A stretch of DNA of 52,404 bases from Phoronis australis (taxonomy: Eukaryota > Phoronida > Phoronidae): assembly GCA_002633005.1 (NCBI GenBank), contig NMRA01000405.1:323247-375650 (forward strand), written 5' to 3'. The translations under genes and the position numbers were made by a program. Below the pieces are notes generated by a model. The model worked only from the letters and a program-made list of their open reading frames with translations. It was not told the DNA's origin and searched no databases. Shown in pieces: positions 1-12,200 of this stretch (its first letter is position 1; the number at the start of each line of letters is the position of its first letter).

Positions 1-131
1 ATGAGACACAGAACAGAGTGAACATGGGGGGATATTGAGACACAGAGCAGAGTGAACATGGGGGGATATTGAGATACAGAGCAGAGTGAACATGGGGGGA
101 CATGAGACACAGAGCAGAGTGAACATGGGGG
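1..131. repeat. Minisatellite, unit about 35-37 bp, cut by window edge
   Basis: About three and a half copies of a unit containing GAGACACAGAGCAGAGTGAA followed by a G-run and ATATT. Copies differ by small indels and single substitutions. The array starts at or before the first base, so its full length is unknown. It lies on the 3' side of the BZW gene. Confidence 0.85.
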
Positions 132-684
132 AAATTCTAGGGAAAGTGCACGTTGAAAAAAATCACTCAAGGACCCACCTTAAAATAAAATGCACATTGC
201 AGGAACCACCATCAACAGAACATTTACATCTTCAACATATGAATATTTTTATCATACATAAACAAGAACATCATTAAAGCTTTATTTATTTATATATTCA
301 GTTGCTTTAGGTTAAAGTTTGTTTTTCTGATGATAAGAACTGCAGGAGCTTAAAGAGATAGGTTGAAAGCTAATTTGTTGTTGTTAAGATATATTTGCAT
401 GTCTTGACTATTAATAAAGGTTACATATGAACCATAAATTTTTATTTCATTCCACAATTCGTATAAAATATTTTGTTTAAAAAAACGCTCTCATTTCCCC
501 ACAAAATTTTGAGTACAGGAAATGTTAGCTTAGACTTTCTTCGGTTACTACAGTAAGATGTGTCCCAAGCAATACTGAGTCGATCGAGTATCTCCATTGT
601 TATGTGCTGAAAGTTCTAGTGTTTTTTTGTTGTTGCAAATTTCACCCAATTTTCTATTAAACTGGCGTTGGCATTTGAAAAAAA

Positions 685-870
685 ATGCCAGATCGCTGTG
701 TAGTAGGAGGTTGTGACAATAGATCACGGACTGGGGTGTCTGTTCACAGATTTCGCACTGATCTAAGACTGAGTCACTGGTGGGATCGAAGACTGTCAAG
801 TTCACGAGGAAGTACAAAGGCGATAGAAACATTCTTTTTGTTTTGAAGAAATTCTTCTGAATCAATATTG
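685..870 (+). pseudogene. Decayed THAP zinc-finger domain fragment
   Basis: From the ATG at 685 the frame reads MPDRCVVGGCDNRSRTGVSV, then HRFR and a Trp pair near residues 33-34, and stops at 844-846 after 53 codons. An N-terminal Met-Pro, a C-x4-C pair, a short spacer and His-Arg-Phe, then Trp, is the start of a C2CH THAP DNA-binding domain. Around 790 the similarity moves to another frame (VKFTRKYKGDRN), which suggests a frameshift. The final Cys-x2-His of the domain is not intact. THAP domains occur in host regulators and in P-element/Kolobok transposases, and I cannot tell which this came from. A real first exon with a nearby donor is less likely. Confidence 0.55.
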
Positions 871-1849
871 TAGGAAATATAATGTAACCCACACAACAAA
901 AACAAAAAATTATCAAAATCTGGTGAAGCAGTACAAAGTTAAAGAAAGTTTTGTGGAGAAATTTGGGTCGCTTGTTTGGGTCGAGTCGGCCATCTTGGAC
1001 AACGGTGGCATAAGTCACAAGTTTACATTTTGAAAAAGCAACTTTGTACAATTTTCATTTTTTTGTGTTAAAAGTATAAGGAATATTCTAATCATTTCAA
1101 TATGAATTGCCCATTCAATTGCCCTTACCACTCTGCTAAAAATATTTGAAATTGTTTGAAATTATTTTTTGTTTGAAATTCAACTGTTCTCCAAGGTCTG
1201 ATTATTTGTCACACTGGGATACATATTTTATGACTTATGGTGATTTCAACCCCCGCTTGGCATTTGCTCAATATGGATATTGAAACAAAGCATAAGGTTT
1301 CGCGACAAGATATAACTTTCAATTCATAAACTGCATACAACAAAACCGTTTATCCCAACTGGACTCCACCTAGGCGCACCATGAAATGCAAGACGAAATT
1401 ACAAATTTTGTCGCATATCTCCTTTTATGCGTCTACCACTCCCGATCATAAGACTTGCATTTTACTAAATTGGAAAAAATAAACGAAATGAAAAGAAATG
1501 CATTTGCCTAGTATTCGTTCACAGACTCACGGCAATGTTTTTATTCTTCCATTTATGGTAATGAAACATCAGAAGAGGTGCCGTCATCGACTACAGGATC
1601 TGCCACGGTATTCCAGTCTTCACCCGAACTGGTGAAGCGACCTATAGACATACGACGCCTCTTTGCATTCTCAAGAGCCTGCTCTCGACATGCTTCAATT
1701 TCAAGAGCTTATGTGCCCGATGCTTAGTCACATTCGAGTAAAAATCTTTCTAAATTCCTCATCGCAGGAAGACTCTCATATTCCATGCTGGTTCCTAGCC
1801 TTGGGTATAATTTGCCCATCTCACTCATTTGCCATCATCATCAATTACA

Positions 1850-2841
1850 CAGGGCTTGGAATGACCCATGACAAAAAGGGGAAATTTTTACGGCCCTTAA
1901 TACTCATTTCAATCTAAACCATACCTCAACAGATCGAAAGTAAACATTATTAGCACAAGATGCCCTGTAACTGGGTCGTCTGGGCAAAACGCACTCATCT
2001 TCAGCAGTACTTGACATCTATTTCAACAACAACAATGACGGCAATTAGATGCAACAAAAGATATTTTTTAAAATTAAAATAAAGATAATGATGCAAAATT
2101 TGCAGTGTGAGAGGCAGGCACATAGTCTGACGTAGAAAATCGCATTCAGGCGGTCCTAGCACTAGCAGCCAACGGATGTGCATGTGGGATCAAACAAAAG
2201 AATTTCATACATCACTCACATCACATGATTCCAATCCAACGAATAACCGGTTACGGTTGAAATTCCTTTCAGGAAGCGTTGTTATTTCTGGAGTTTCATA
2301 GTTTTCAATCGGTCCTCCGACTTCAACTTAGTCCAAGGCGAATTGGCCACGCACTTCGTAATTTTTCCTTTATCAAAGTTTGCAGAGCGCAAACCTTGAC
2401 TTATATTGTTTGAGAAGACATTGGCCTATATTTTATCCACTTTTTCCACTAAATATTCTGTCTACTTCACACATTTTTGAACTATGTCACAGCGATTTTA
2501 TACCACATGCAGACGTTATCCCAGACACAGGCGCTTGAATTTATCTATTCCTCGATCGCCACTAAGAAAACGTCAATCACTACTAAGAAAACACGTTTCT
2601 TATATATGGTTATGAGTCATCGGGAAGTTCGAGCGCCTGTGATCCCAGGTTTTGTTCCTCCGAAGCATAAAGAGCAGTTTCCGCTTTTCGAGTCGTCGGC
2701 AACGCCAAGGAGAGAGACCAATTTACCGCGATGATTTTATGGCAAATCCAATTTTTTCCACCGAAATATAACAAAAATAAGCGGATTGAATAAGAGAAAA
2801 AAAGCAGAAATCCGCGTTTCCGCAGAAAATTCCAAGCCTTG
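1850..2841. mobile_element. Non-autonomous DNA transposon, CAGGGCTTGGAAT termini, 6-bp TSD
   Basis: The left end is CAGGGCTTGGAATGAC and the right end is AAAATTCCAAGCCTTG, so the termini are inverted repeats. The element is flanked by an exact 6-bp duplication, ATTACA, at 1844-1849 and 2842-2847. Its terminal regions (left start, and right part from about 2620) match the element at 9566-10062, including a shared CCTCCGAA(G/A)CATAAAGAGCA stretch. No complete transposase is visible. The termini resemble hAT superfamily ends, but the duplication is 6 bp rather than the usual 8. Confidence 0.75.
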
Positions 2842-3106
2842 ATTACATGACCACACAAGCCTGTATTCAGAATTGACTAGGCTGAAGTCGGAAAAGATCA
2901 CTAAGTGCTGGGCTTCCCTAATTAACCGCAGTGCGCGGACAATAACTAGCTTGTAGAATGGGTTCATAGTGTGTTGAAAAACAGTTGTTTTGGTGTAAAA
3001 CTATGTCTTTAATAATTTTGAGTACCTGATGTGAACGCATACACGAGGCACGCATACATGAACGGCACTCTCAAATAAAGAGTGTAAACTGATTTAATCT
3101 ACTTAC

Positions 3107-3256
3107 GATGACAACAGCTTCGTTCTCGCTGATCGTCTCTTTGGCAATGTGCTCGCGTACAAACAGGGCGATCTCCTTGATGTTCTCTTTCCGCTCGATC
3201 ATTTCGTCCAAGTTATTCAGCATTTCCTTTCGCTGGTCACGTGACTGCTGGTTCTT
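3107..3256 (-). CDS. BZW1/2: BZW coding exon 9 (last in window)
   Basis: Fifty codons starting [20 protein letters not shown] and ending ENEAVVI. It is the linker and start of the W2 domain. A consensus donor GTAAGT follows, and no further W2 exon is recognisable between 1 and 3100. Confidence 0.9.
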
Positions 3257-6200
3257 CTGCAAGTGAGACAAAAAAGAAGATAACGACTGCTCAGTTCATA
3301 TGCAGCTCCCGAAGCTCAGGATATATCCTCCAGAGATAAGTATCCACCGGACTTCACCAGAAACTCATCTTGAAAAATGACTAATCACCAAGCATGGAAT
3401 CAGAAAAATTACTTGAAGACAAACAACTGGCAAATTTTTTAGTGAACTTAGGAGGTCATTGATCTCATATTCAACAAATCAGCAACCAGCTTAACTGTCC
3501 TTCTTCTACCCGAGAGCATGAGACATTCAAACTAATTTCAGTTGCTTAATTCGACTGAAGAATCCCCCGCCTTCTATACCAATGTATATACATCTACACA
3601 AAAAGGTTTGGTTGATAGAGGGGTGCATGCCAAAACACATACTCGAAAACAGTAAAAATGGCCACTAGGTGGCGCAAAATACCTCGAATCTATCCGAAAA
3701 CGGGAGGATAGCGTTATCACACCAATAGATGCATATATTCCAAATTTTATGAAGTCAAAGTCATCGGAAAATCATAGTCAGTCATCCTCTTCATAGTAAG
3801 AACATACATGCCAATTTTCACAATCATCCCTAAAGCTGTTTGATTGATATCAGGACGGATGCCAAAAAACAGACTCGAAAACAGTAAAAGTGACCACTAG
3901 GTGGCGTAAACTGCATCGAATCCACTGGAAAATGACAGGAAAGCATCTTCTCACTAATTGATGCCTACAATCCAAATTTTATGAAAAAACGTTGAGGACT
4001 TCCGAAGATACAGAGTTAAGCGTAAAAAAATTAAAATTGTCACTAGGGGGCACATCGGTAGTCGGAGCTTCGAAATTCGTCGTCATTCGTTGTCAGCTTC
4101 ATAGGAACACATCTGCCAAATCTCATCAAGATCCTGTGAGGGCCTTAGGAGATACAGCTGCGGACCCCGGACGCCCAGACAGAGATGACGGCAATATGCG
4201 ACCACATATCAATATGTGGCGCATAAAAAGTTATTTACCAAATTTCATAAAAATTTGTTAAGGAATTTTCAGAGAAACAAAGGAAAATGGAAAACAATGA
4301 AATTGCTGCTACGAGGCATAGTGTTCGTCAGATCCAACTGAAAGTCGCCGTCATCTGTTGTTAACTTCATATGAATACACTTTAAATACTAAATATAATA
4401 ATGATCCTCGCAGTGGGTTTAGGAGATACAGCTATGAGCACAAAAAAAAACAAAACAAAACTGCCACTACAAAGTCGTCATCGTCAACTGTTCTCTTCAC
4501 ACTGAAAACACTTACGCCAATTTTCAAAATCATCCTTAGAATCATTTGGTTGATAGAGGAGAGGACGCCAAAAAACAGACTCGAAAAAGCAAAAATGCAC
4601 AATACGTGGTGCAAAATACCTCGAATCCATCCAAAAACCTGAGGATGGTGTCATCTCACCAATAGATGCATATATGCAATTTTTTTTTTAAATCTGTTGA
4701 GAGCCTTTGAAGATACAGAGGTAAACTTAAAAAATAAAATTGCCACTAGGGGTCACACCAGTAGTCGGATCCGCCTGAAACTTCACCCATGCTGTCCCAT
4801 CCATGAAAGAAACATATCTGCAAAATTTCATGAACATACGTCAAAGGGTTTTGGAGATAGAGCAGTGGACGCTGGACGGACGCCAGACGGACAACGGATG
4901 GGCATGACAGCATACTGCGTCCACATAAACATTTTTGGCGCATAAAAATATTAGGGTTCAATTTACCTGAATTTCACAGATGCACATCAGTCCGGCCTGC
5001 TTAAAGTGGTTCTGAAAATGCTCCTCAGTGCGTCGAGTTGCAGGCATGAACTCCTAAAATTGCAAATGACACTTGAATGTGCTCTGACAAAGTGTACAAT
5101 GCTTGCATACTCTAGACAAGAAACAAACTAAACACACAAGAGAAGCACAAGTATGAGATGAGCTGGATGTGTACGCACTAACATTGGCTTGACGATAAAG
5201 ACAACGGTAAATTAAAAAGAAATTCTGTACTCAAGCTATGAGCTTCATTTTATAAAACAAAAATCTAACCATGATCCAAGTAGCAATTTAACTTCTGAGC
5301 TGGAAGATACCACTGACATTAAAATCAGACAGGTTAAAACATGAAAAGCAAAGTTTACTATAAACCACTTTCAATGCAATGACAATCCTAGATTTTCAAA
5401 CACTCAGGTCAGGTTATGTCCAGCTTAACACCCACACTGTCATTTTTTCAACCTTTTCATTTAAAAATGTCCCAAGCATAACTCGAATAAACACACAGCA
5501 CTTTAATACAGAAAAAAAACACAAACTGAAAATGTCTTAGCCAAGGGAAGTAAATCTGATGCCTCACCATGATGCGGCTGTCCAGCTGACATTTGCGTAG
5601 AACCGTCTTAATACTGGTAGCATCTCGCATATCCAGCCACTGACGAAACACTATGGTGACAAAATCCAGGGAGATGTCTACAAACAGATGGTTATATTCA
5701 AAAGGGATGGACCTAAGGTTAAAAATCATTAATCACGACTAGAGAAGTCACATACGTTAGAGACAAACCTCCTCAGAACAACACAACAACTTATCAGCAA
5801 CAAGTTCTATAACTGGACAACATCGTAGATTTGTGTTGACGGACACCACCATCAAATAACTCCAACTTGCCGATGTGTGTTTGTGGCAGCCGCGATGCCT
5901 GCCACATCCCGGCAACTTCCCTTCTTGAGTTACCTAAAGACACTGTGTTTGCTAAAGGGTGTCACGCATTCATCAAAACAACTCTTGTATGCCACTGTCA
6001 TAAAATTGGCAGCCCTGGGGTACCAAGATCACAATAAGAGTGGGGAGTTGATGGAATGTGCTTCTGATCCCATTCTAAGATGGATGAATTTGAAACATGA
6101 ATTTCAAAAAACTTATCCTTAATGCCAGGCCCACTTAATATAACGTAATGGTGGACAGTGCCTTACAAGTCCTACTGGCAAAGCTCATTATCAAAATGCC

Positions 6201-9200
6201 AGCTGATGCCTTAAGGTTGAAGTAGATACACAGAAAGCTGTTGGACGATGAAGCTCAACTCTGCAATTTCTCCACTTATGAGTGTTCTCGGTGAGATGAC
6301 CTGATGCTATCCAACAGCTTGATGTCCCAAGACAAACATGGCTCACATTGAATCAACTTTCAAATTTCACAGGAAGTGATTGGCCAACCTTCAAGTCAAG
6401 TTAAATTTCAGGACCCCAACTTTGCAAGAGGAAAAAACACAATTCAGGTTACTTACTATCCTTTGTGAGGTGGTCCTCAAACAAGCTACTCAGAACCTTG
6501 GCGGGGGCTAGACCCTGAACGATGAACAGCGCCAGCATCTTGGCTAACCGTTCACGCTCTTCCACTTGGTAGCCTTTGAGGAACTTGAGAATCTGCAACA
6601 TAATTAGAATCCTGTTTAATGCAGTGAATAAGGAAGTCGTACAGATGATGTCTACAACAATGTTGTTGGTGTTAATATCAACCACTGAGTTGCTGGTGTT
6701 GATATCAAATGCAATGGTATTGGAGTTGATATCAAGTGCAATGCTGTTGGTGTTGATATCAACTACACTGTTGTTGGTGTTAACTTCAACAACAGTGTTG
6801 TTAGTGTCGATATCAACAGCAAAGCTGCTGGTGTTGATATCAGCTGGAGTTGCCACCAGCTGGCGTTGATATCAGCTGGCGTTGATATCAGCTGGTGTTG
6901 ATATCAGCTGGTGTTGATATCAGCTGGTGTTGATATCAGCTGGTGTTGATATCAGCAGCAGTATTGTTGATAGGAAGCAGATGTTTCAAAGTCTAGTGAA
7001 GTTGAGTAAAAACATGTTACACAGCAATATTGAAGCCAGAATATAATGGTTTTGCAACAGGAATTTTTATAACATAGCAAATAAAATGTTTTTAAAATGT
7101 GCACTTAATGATACTCTTTGTGCTTTATAAGTTAACAAGAGCAATGCGGAGCACTGAAATGCACCCACGACATCACCAAGATCCCTCAGTGGGTTTAGGA
7201 GATGCAGCTATGGGCGCAAACCAAACCAAAACTACCACTAGGAGGCGCCAGAGTAGTCGAAGTCGTCATCGTCAACCGCCCTCTTCACACTGAGAACATA
7301 TACGCCAATTTTTGAAATCATCCTTAGAATGGTTTGGTTGATCCAGGGGTGATCGCCAAAAACAGACTCAGAAACATAAAAAACGGCCACCATGTAGCGC
7401 AAACTACATGGAATCCATCCGAAAACGAAAGGATAGCATTATGTCACTAAGATAGATGCCTATATGCAAAATTTTATGAAAATACGTTGAGGAACTTTGA
7501 AGATACAGAGATAAACGTAAAAAGCTAAAATTGCCACTAGGGAGTACACTGGCAGTAGGATCCGTCCAAAAGTTCGACCATGCTGTCCCATGCATGAAAG
7601 GAACAAGTGTGCAAAATTTCATGAGCTTACGTTGAACTGTTCTGGAGATAGAGCAGCGAACGCCGGACGGACGGACGGACGGAGATGACGGCACAATGCA
7701 TCCACACATAAATATGTGGGCGCATCAAAGTGCGTCATACCTTCCGACCAACGGTAGTGGTTTTATGTTCTTAGATAGTGAAACTTAAGGAAAGAGTACC
7801 ACAGACTCATAGATTAAGAGAACTTGATTAGAAGCTGTGAGTATAAACCCTCAGTGGTGAAAGCAGTGAAAAAAGAGGGTTAGAATCTCACACCGAGTTC
7901 AAATCCCTTCAAGACTTCAGGTGCCCGCATTATCGGCATGGGAGTTAAAATACAAACCACAACAGCAACCGCGGGATGTTGTGTGTTGGGCTAGAACAAC
8001 TTCACGTGCAAGAGACTCAACTTTTTACCGAGATTTCATGCGTCTTAGACAGGTAGAGGAATGACGGAAATATATCCAAGGTAACAGCTGAGTTTTCAAT
8101 GCAGCATGTCTGCAAGATTTCAAGATCCTATGACATTGAGCTGTTAAGAACAAACAAGAGCAATGCAGAGCGTTGAAATGTGCCCACAATTGCACCGTAT
8201 ACGGTATCCTTCTAGGGTTGTTTATTGGTACTATAAAGTGGCCAGTAGAGGGCATATATATAGTATGTTGTACTTTGCAAAATGGAAAGGCATGGTCATT
8301 GTCTCCTCAATAGGCTAGGGGCAAAATGTGAGTAATCTTCATAATACAAGCACATCCTATACACCAGTTGCTTAAAGCACCACAGAAACATAGAATTAAA
8401 AACAAATTTACCAACATACGAGATTAGCACAGCATTAGAATGCCAGAAACAAATTTCTACTTGGAACTTTTCCTTCATAGTCACGAAGTAACACAAAGTA
8501 TACACCTGAAGACCTATGAAAATACAGAGGTCAATGTAAAATACTAAAATTGCCACTAGAGGCAAATACTAAAATTGCCACTAGAGGCATACCGGTAATC
8601 AGAATCATCCTAAAGTCGTCATCGTCCGTTGTCAACATCACATAAATACACTTGCTAAATTTAGTAAAGATCCTGCAAACGGTTTGGGAGATACAGCCAT
8701 GGGCGCAAAAAAACAAAACTGCCACTAGGAGGCGCCACAGTAGTCCAAATCGTCTGAAAATCATTGTCAGCTGTCTTCCACATAGTAAGCACATACACGC
8801 CAATTTTCACAATCATCCTTTGAGCGGTTTGGTTGATAGAGGGGTGGACGCAAAAATACAGACTCGAAAACAGTAAAAATGGCCACTAGGTGGCGCAAAC
8901 TATGTCGAATCCATCTGAAAACGGGAGGATAGCATCATCTCACTAATAGGTGCCAACATACCAAATTTCATGAAAATCCGTTCAGGACTTTTGAAGATAC
9001 AAAGCGTAAAAAACTAAAATTGCCACTAGGGGGCACACCGGTAGTCGGATCCGTCCGAAAGTTCGCACATGCCGTCCCATTCATGAATGGAACATATGTG
9101 CCAAATTTCATGAACATATGTAAAAGGGTTTTGGAGATAGAGCAGCGGATGCCGGACACCGCCCGGACGGACGGACAGACGGACGGAGATGACGGCATAA

Positions 9201-12200
9201 TGCCTTCACATATAAATATGTGGGAGCATAAAAAGGCAACAAACCTCCAGAGATGAACCTGAGGCAAGTGCAATCCTTTGGTGGACTTACCTTGCATAGT
9301 TCCTCTCTGAACGGGTGTTCAAGGTAGATGAAACGACGGAAGAGTCTAGCAAACACCTAAAACAGCAAAGGTTCACAGTTTATCCATAGCTTCCATGGAG
9401 GACATCTGAGTCACTTTCAGTCAAGAGGAGGCAGATACATTAGGATTCCTACTAAATTCAGGGGAAAGGTGATGTCTCAGCCTTCTAACAGGAATTTTTC
9501 AGTGAGGGGATATTCCTCCTCTCTGGTTGCTACCAATGCCACCCCCCCCTAACAAACAATACCAACAGGGCTTGGAATGACAAATGGCGAAAAACGCGGA
9601 AAATTTTACGGCCCGAAACATGCGCGCAGCCAGCCTTGAAAAAGTCAGTGTGGACCTTTTGCCGACAAAAATCGAGAGGACTAAAAAAAAAACGGTACCA
9701 CCTCCGGAAACGTGCGTCTGTCTGTCTTAGCTCGTCCGCCACTCCCGCCTCCAAACATTTTTGGCTGCAGAGTCCTAGTATTTGTCACCGCGGTTTAAAA
9801 TCACACGAGCCGCCATTGAGGAAATCCGCCACGCTATCCCAGATGCCCCGGCAATGTTGACAATTTACGTTCCTCCGAAACATAAAGAGCAACTTCCGCT
9901 TTTCGAGGTGAAAGTTGTCGGCAACGCCGCGGTAAGAAAGAAATTTGCCGCGGAAATTTTATATCAAGTCCGATTTTTTTACGCGGAAATATAATAAAAT
10001 ACGCAGACAGAACATTTGAAAAAAGCGGAAATCCGCGTTTCCGCGGAAAATTCCAAGCCCTGTACCAAGCACACGCTTTTACTTTTACTCCTGTCAGGTA
10101 GAGCACTAAAGACAGAGAAGAATGACTTTCTCTGTTCCATACTCGGTAATTACACTCGCAATTGTAATGTGTATTCTGCTTCACATTGAGGTTTTTAGCA
10201 ATGAGACTGCCGATTTTTGCAAGTGAAGGCCCTTCTCAGGCAAACAATTTGTGTGAACTTAAACTGATTCTAATCTCGAGGGGAATTTTTGATCCTTGGC
10301 ACTTGTCACTTTCTGGCCTGACTAGGGAATTTTAAGTGATTGCATATTTTTTCACACCTCAATGAGCCCTATGTTTGGCTCCAAAAACGAACCATCAAAG
10401 GTCCAGAACATTTGCATTAGGCAATCAATGTCTGCAGTAAGGCAAACGAAGTGACTCAGCCAGCAGTTGGCTCAAACGAAGGCCCCTGTGTCCGTTCCAA
10501 TTAGTTTTCTACTAGATACCTCACAAAACAAAGGCTGCTGTTCTTCGCTGGCGGAGAAGACACACAACTCTGTACGGTAGGTTTTACCAGAATCCTCTTC
10601 AACACTACCTCCAGGTGCTGAAAAGACACCCAACCAGTCCAGTTAGTGGCTGAGGAAATCTGTGGCATTTTGACCCCAACTGCGTAGACTGAGTGAATTT
10701 GCAAGGGGTCCAGCTGGCAACGCTCAATGACAACAAGGTGATGACATTTCACAACTGATTTTTTCTTCTAAAAATGCAGTCACAATCATGCTGGTCTAGG
10801 GAAACTCAACACCTGATTAACTTGTGATCAGAACAGTTGTCTTTCACAGAGCAACAACAGAATAAGGTGGTTATGCCTTGGCAAAACCTGGGAATCTACT
10901 ATGCGTGTACGTTCATCAAATACCTACCAGTTGTCTGGTCACAGTCGATTGTGTCACTTTAAGTTGGGCACAACTTGCATCAACGTGGCACGATTTTGCC
11001 ATGTGAGCGAACACTCCGTCATTTGCACCAACTTGAATTAATCAGGTGTCAAGTTGATCAAGCACAATAAACTGTCTGACTGCAACTGAAGGCTCATAAC
11101 AATAAACTGTCTGACTGCAACTGAAGGCTCATAACAATAAACCGACACCATTAGCCTGATAAAATGCATCCCTAATAGATTCATTGACTTCCTAGTACAT
11201 TTGACATAATAGGTTATGACTTCACATGCAAAAGCTTTCAACAGAGAAAAGCTTTTAATGCATGGCATTGATACCTTAATTAAATGTCTTACAACTGATT
11301 CTCACTACAAAATTCCAACTCAACTGCAAAGCAGGGAGCACAATACACTCACCTAAAATTCCACCAGCAAACAAAATGTCAAAGAGGGTTTCAGCATAGC
11401 GTCGATAATCAAGTTTTGCACCGTCACCCTGCAGATAGCTGGAGATCTGAAAAAAGTCATTAGTTCACAATTTCATCTTCCCTTGCGCGCAAGCTGTTTG
11501 ATGACTGCATTCAAGCGACTTGAAGTCTCGCAATGAAACTTCATTTTTGATTGTTAACTTCTTTAGCCAAGTCTAACTTCCGCATATTATATTATCGTTT
11601 TTTCAGACCTTCGTGTTTTTTTTCCATTAGGGTCACAGTAGGTTGTAAGGGCCTGAGCATGGGTGTTAACCCGAACGTTTACGGTAATTCAAAGCATCCC
11701 CAGTCATCGCGACATCCATAGCAGGATCAGAAGCACAATCAATTACACATCCATTCTTGTACCGCACTCATCACATGCGTGTTCTAATTCGGAGATAAAA
11801 TGCTGATGAATCCCTCTCGGAAACCTTCATTAACAGCAAGGCTACAAACCGAGTAGGCACGGTTAATTTTACTTCGAATAGATATCGTTAGGTCTGCTTG
11901 CGGCTAATGAGCTTACCTGCTCTAAATCAGAACCAGCCTCCTTGAATCCTTGGACAATAGAATCACGGAACCCAATGGGGTCGTATTTCTCTTTTTCATC
12001 TGAAATATAACACACGATACATGAATTGACAATCTAATTTCCTATAAGAACAAAGCTAAAAGTAGAAATTTTGTTCACGAGTCTGAAAACTTGTTAACAC
12101 ACTTCCAATTTTCATGTATGACCATTATCTACATCTCCAAAGTCATGCCCAAAAATCTGTGAACAGATTCCAATTAGTCATATTTACAAAAAATCTGACT

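Noticed and set aside
548-1051. 167-codon minus-strand ORF
   Set aside because: It overlaps the THAP fragment on the other strand and has no recognisable motif or splice context.
1553-1708. Minus-strand open stretch ending in SSDVSLP and a stop, resembling a C-terminal exon
   Set aside because: No good acceptor, no similarity to the BZW W2 domain, and about 50 open codons is not unusual.
5877-6122. 81-codon plus-strand ORF in the BZW intron
   Set aside because: No recognised domain, and it is antisense within an intron; likely chance or old repeat.
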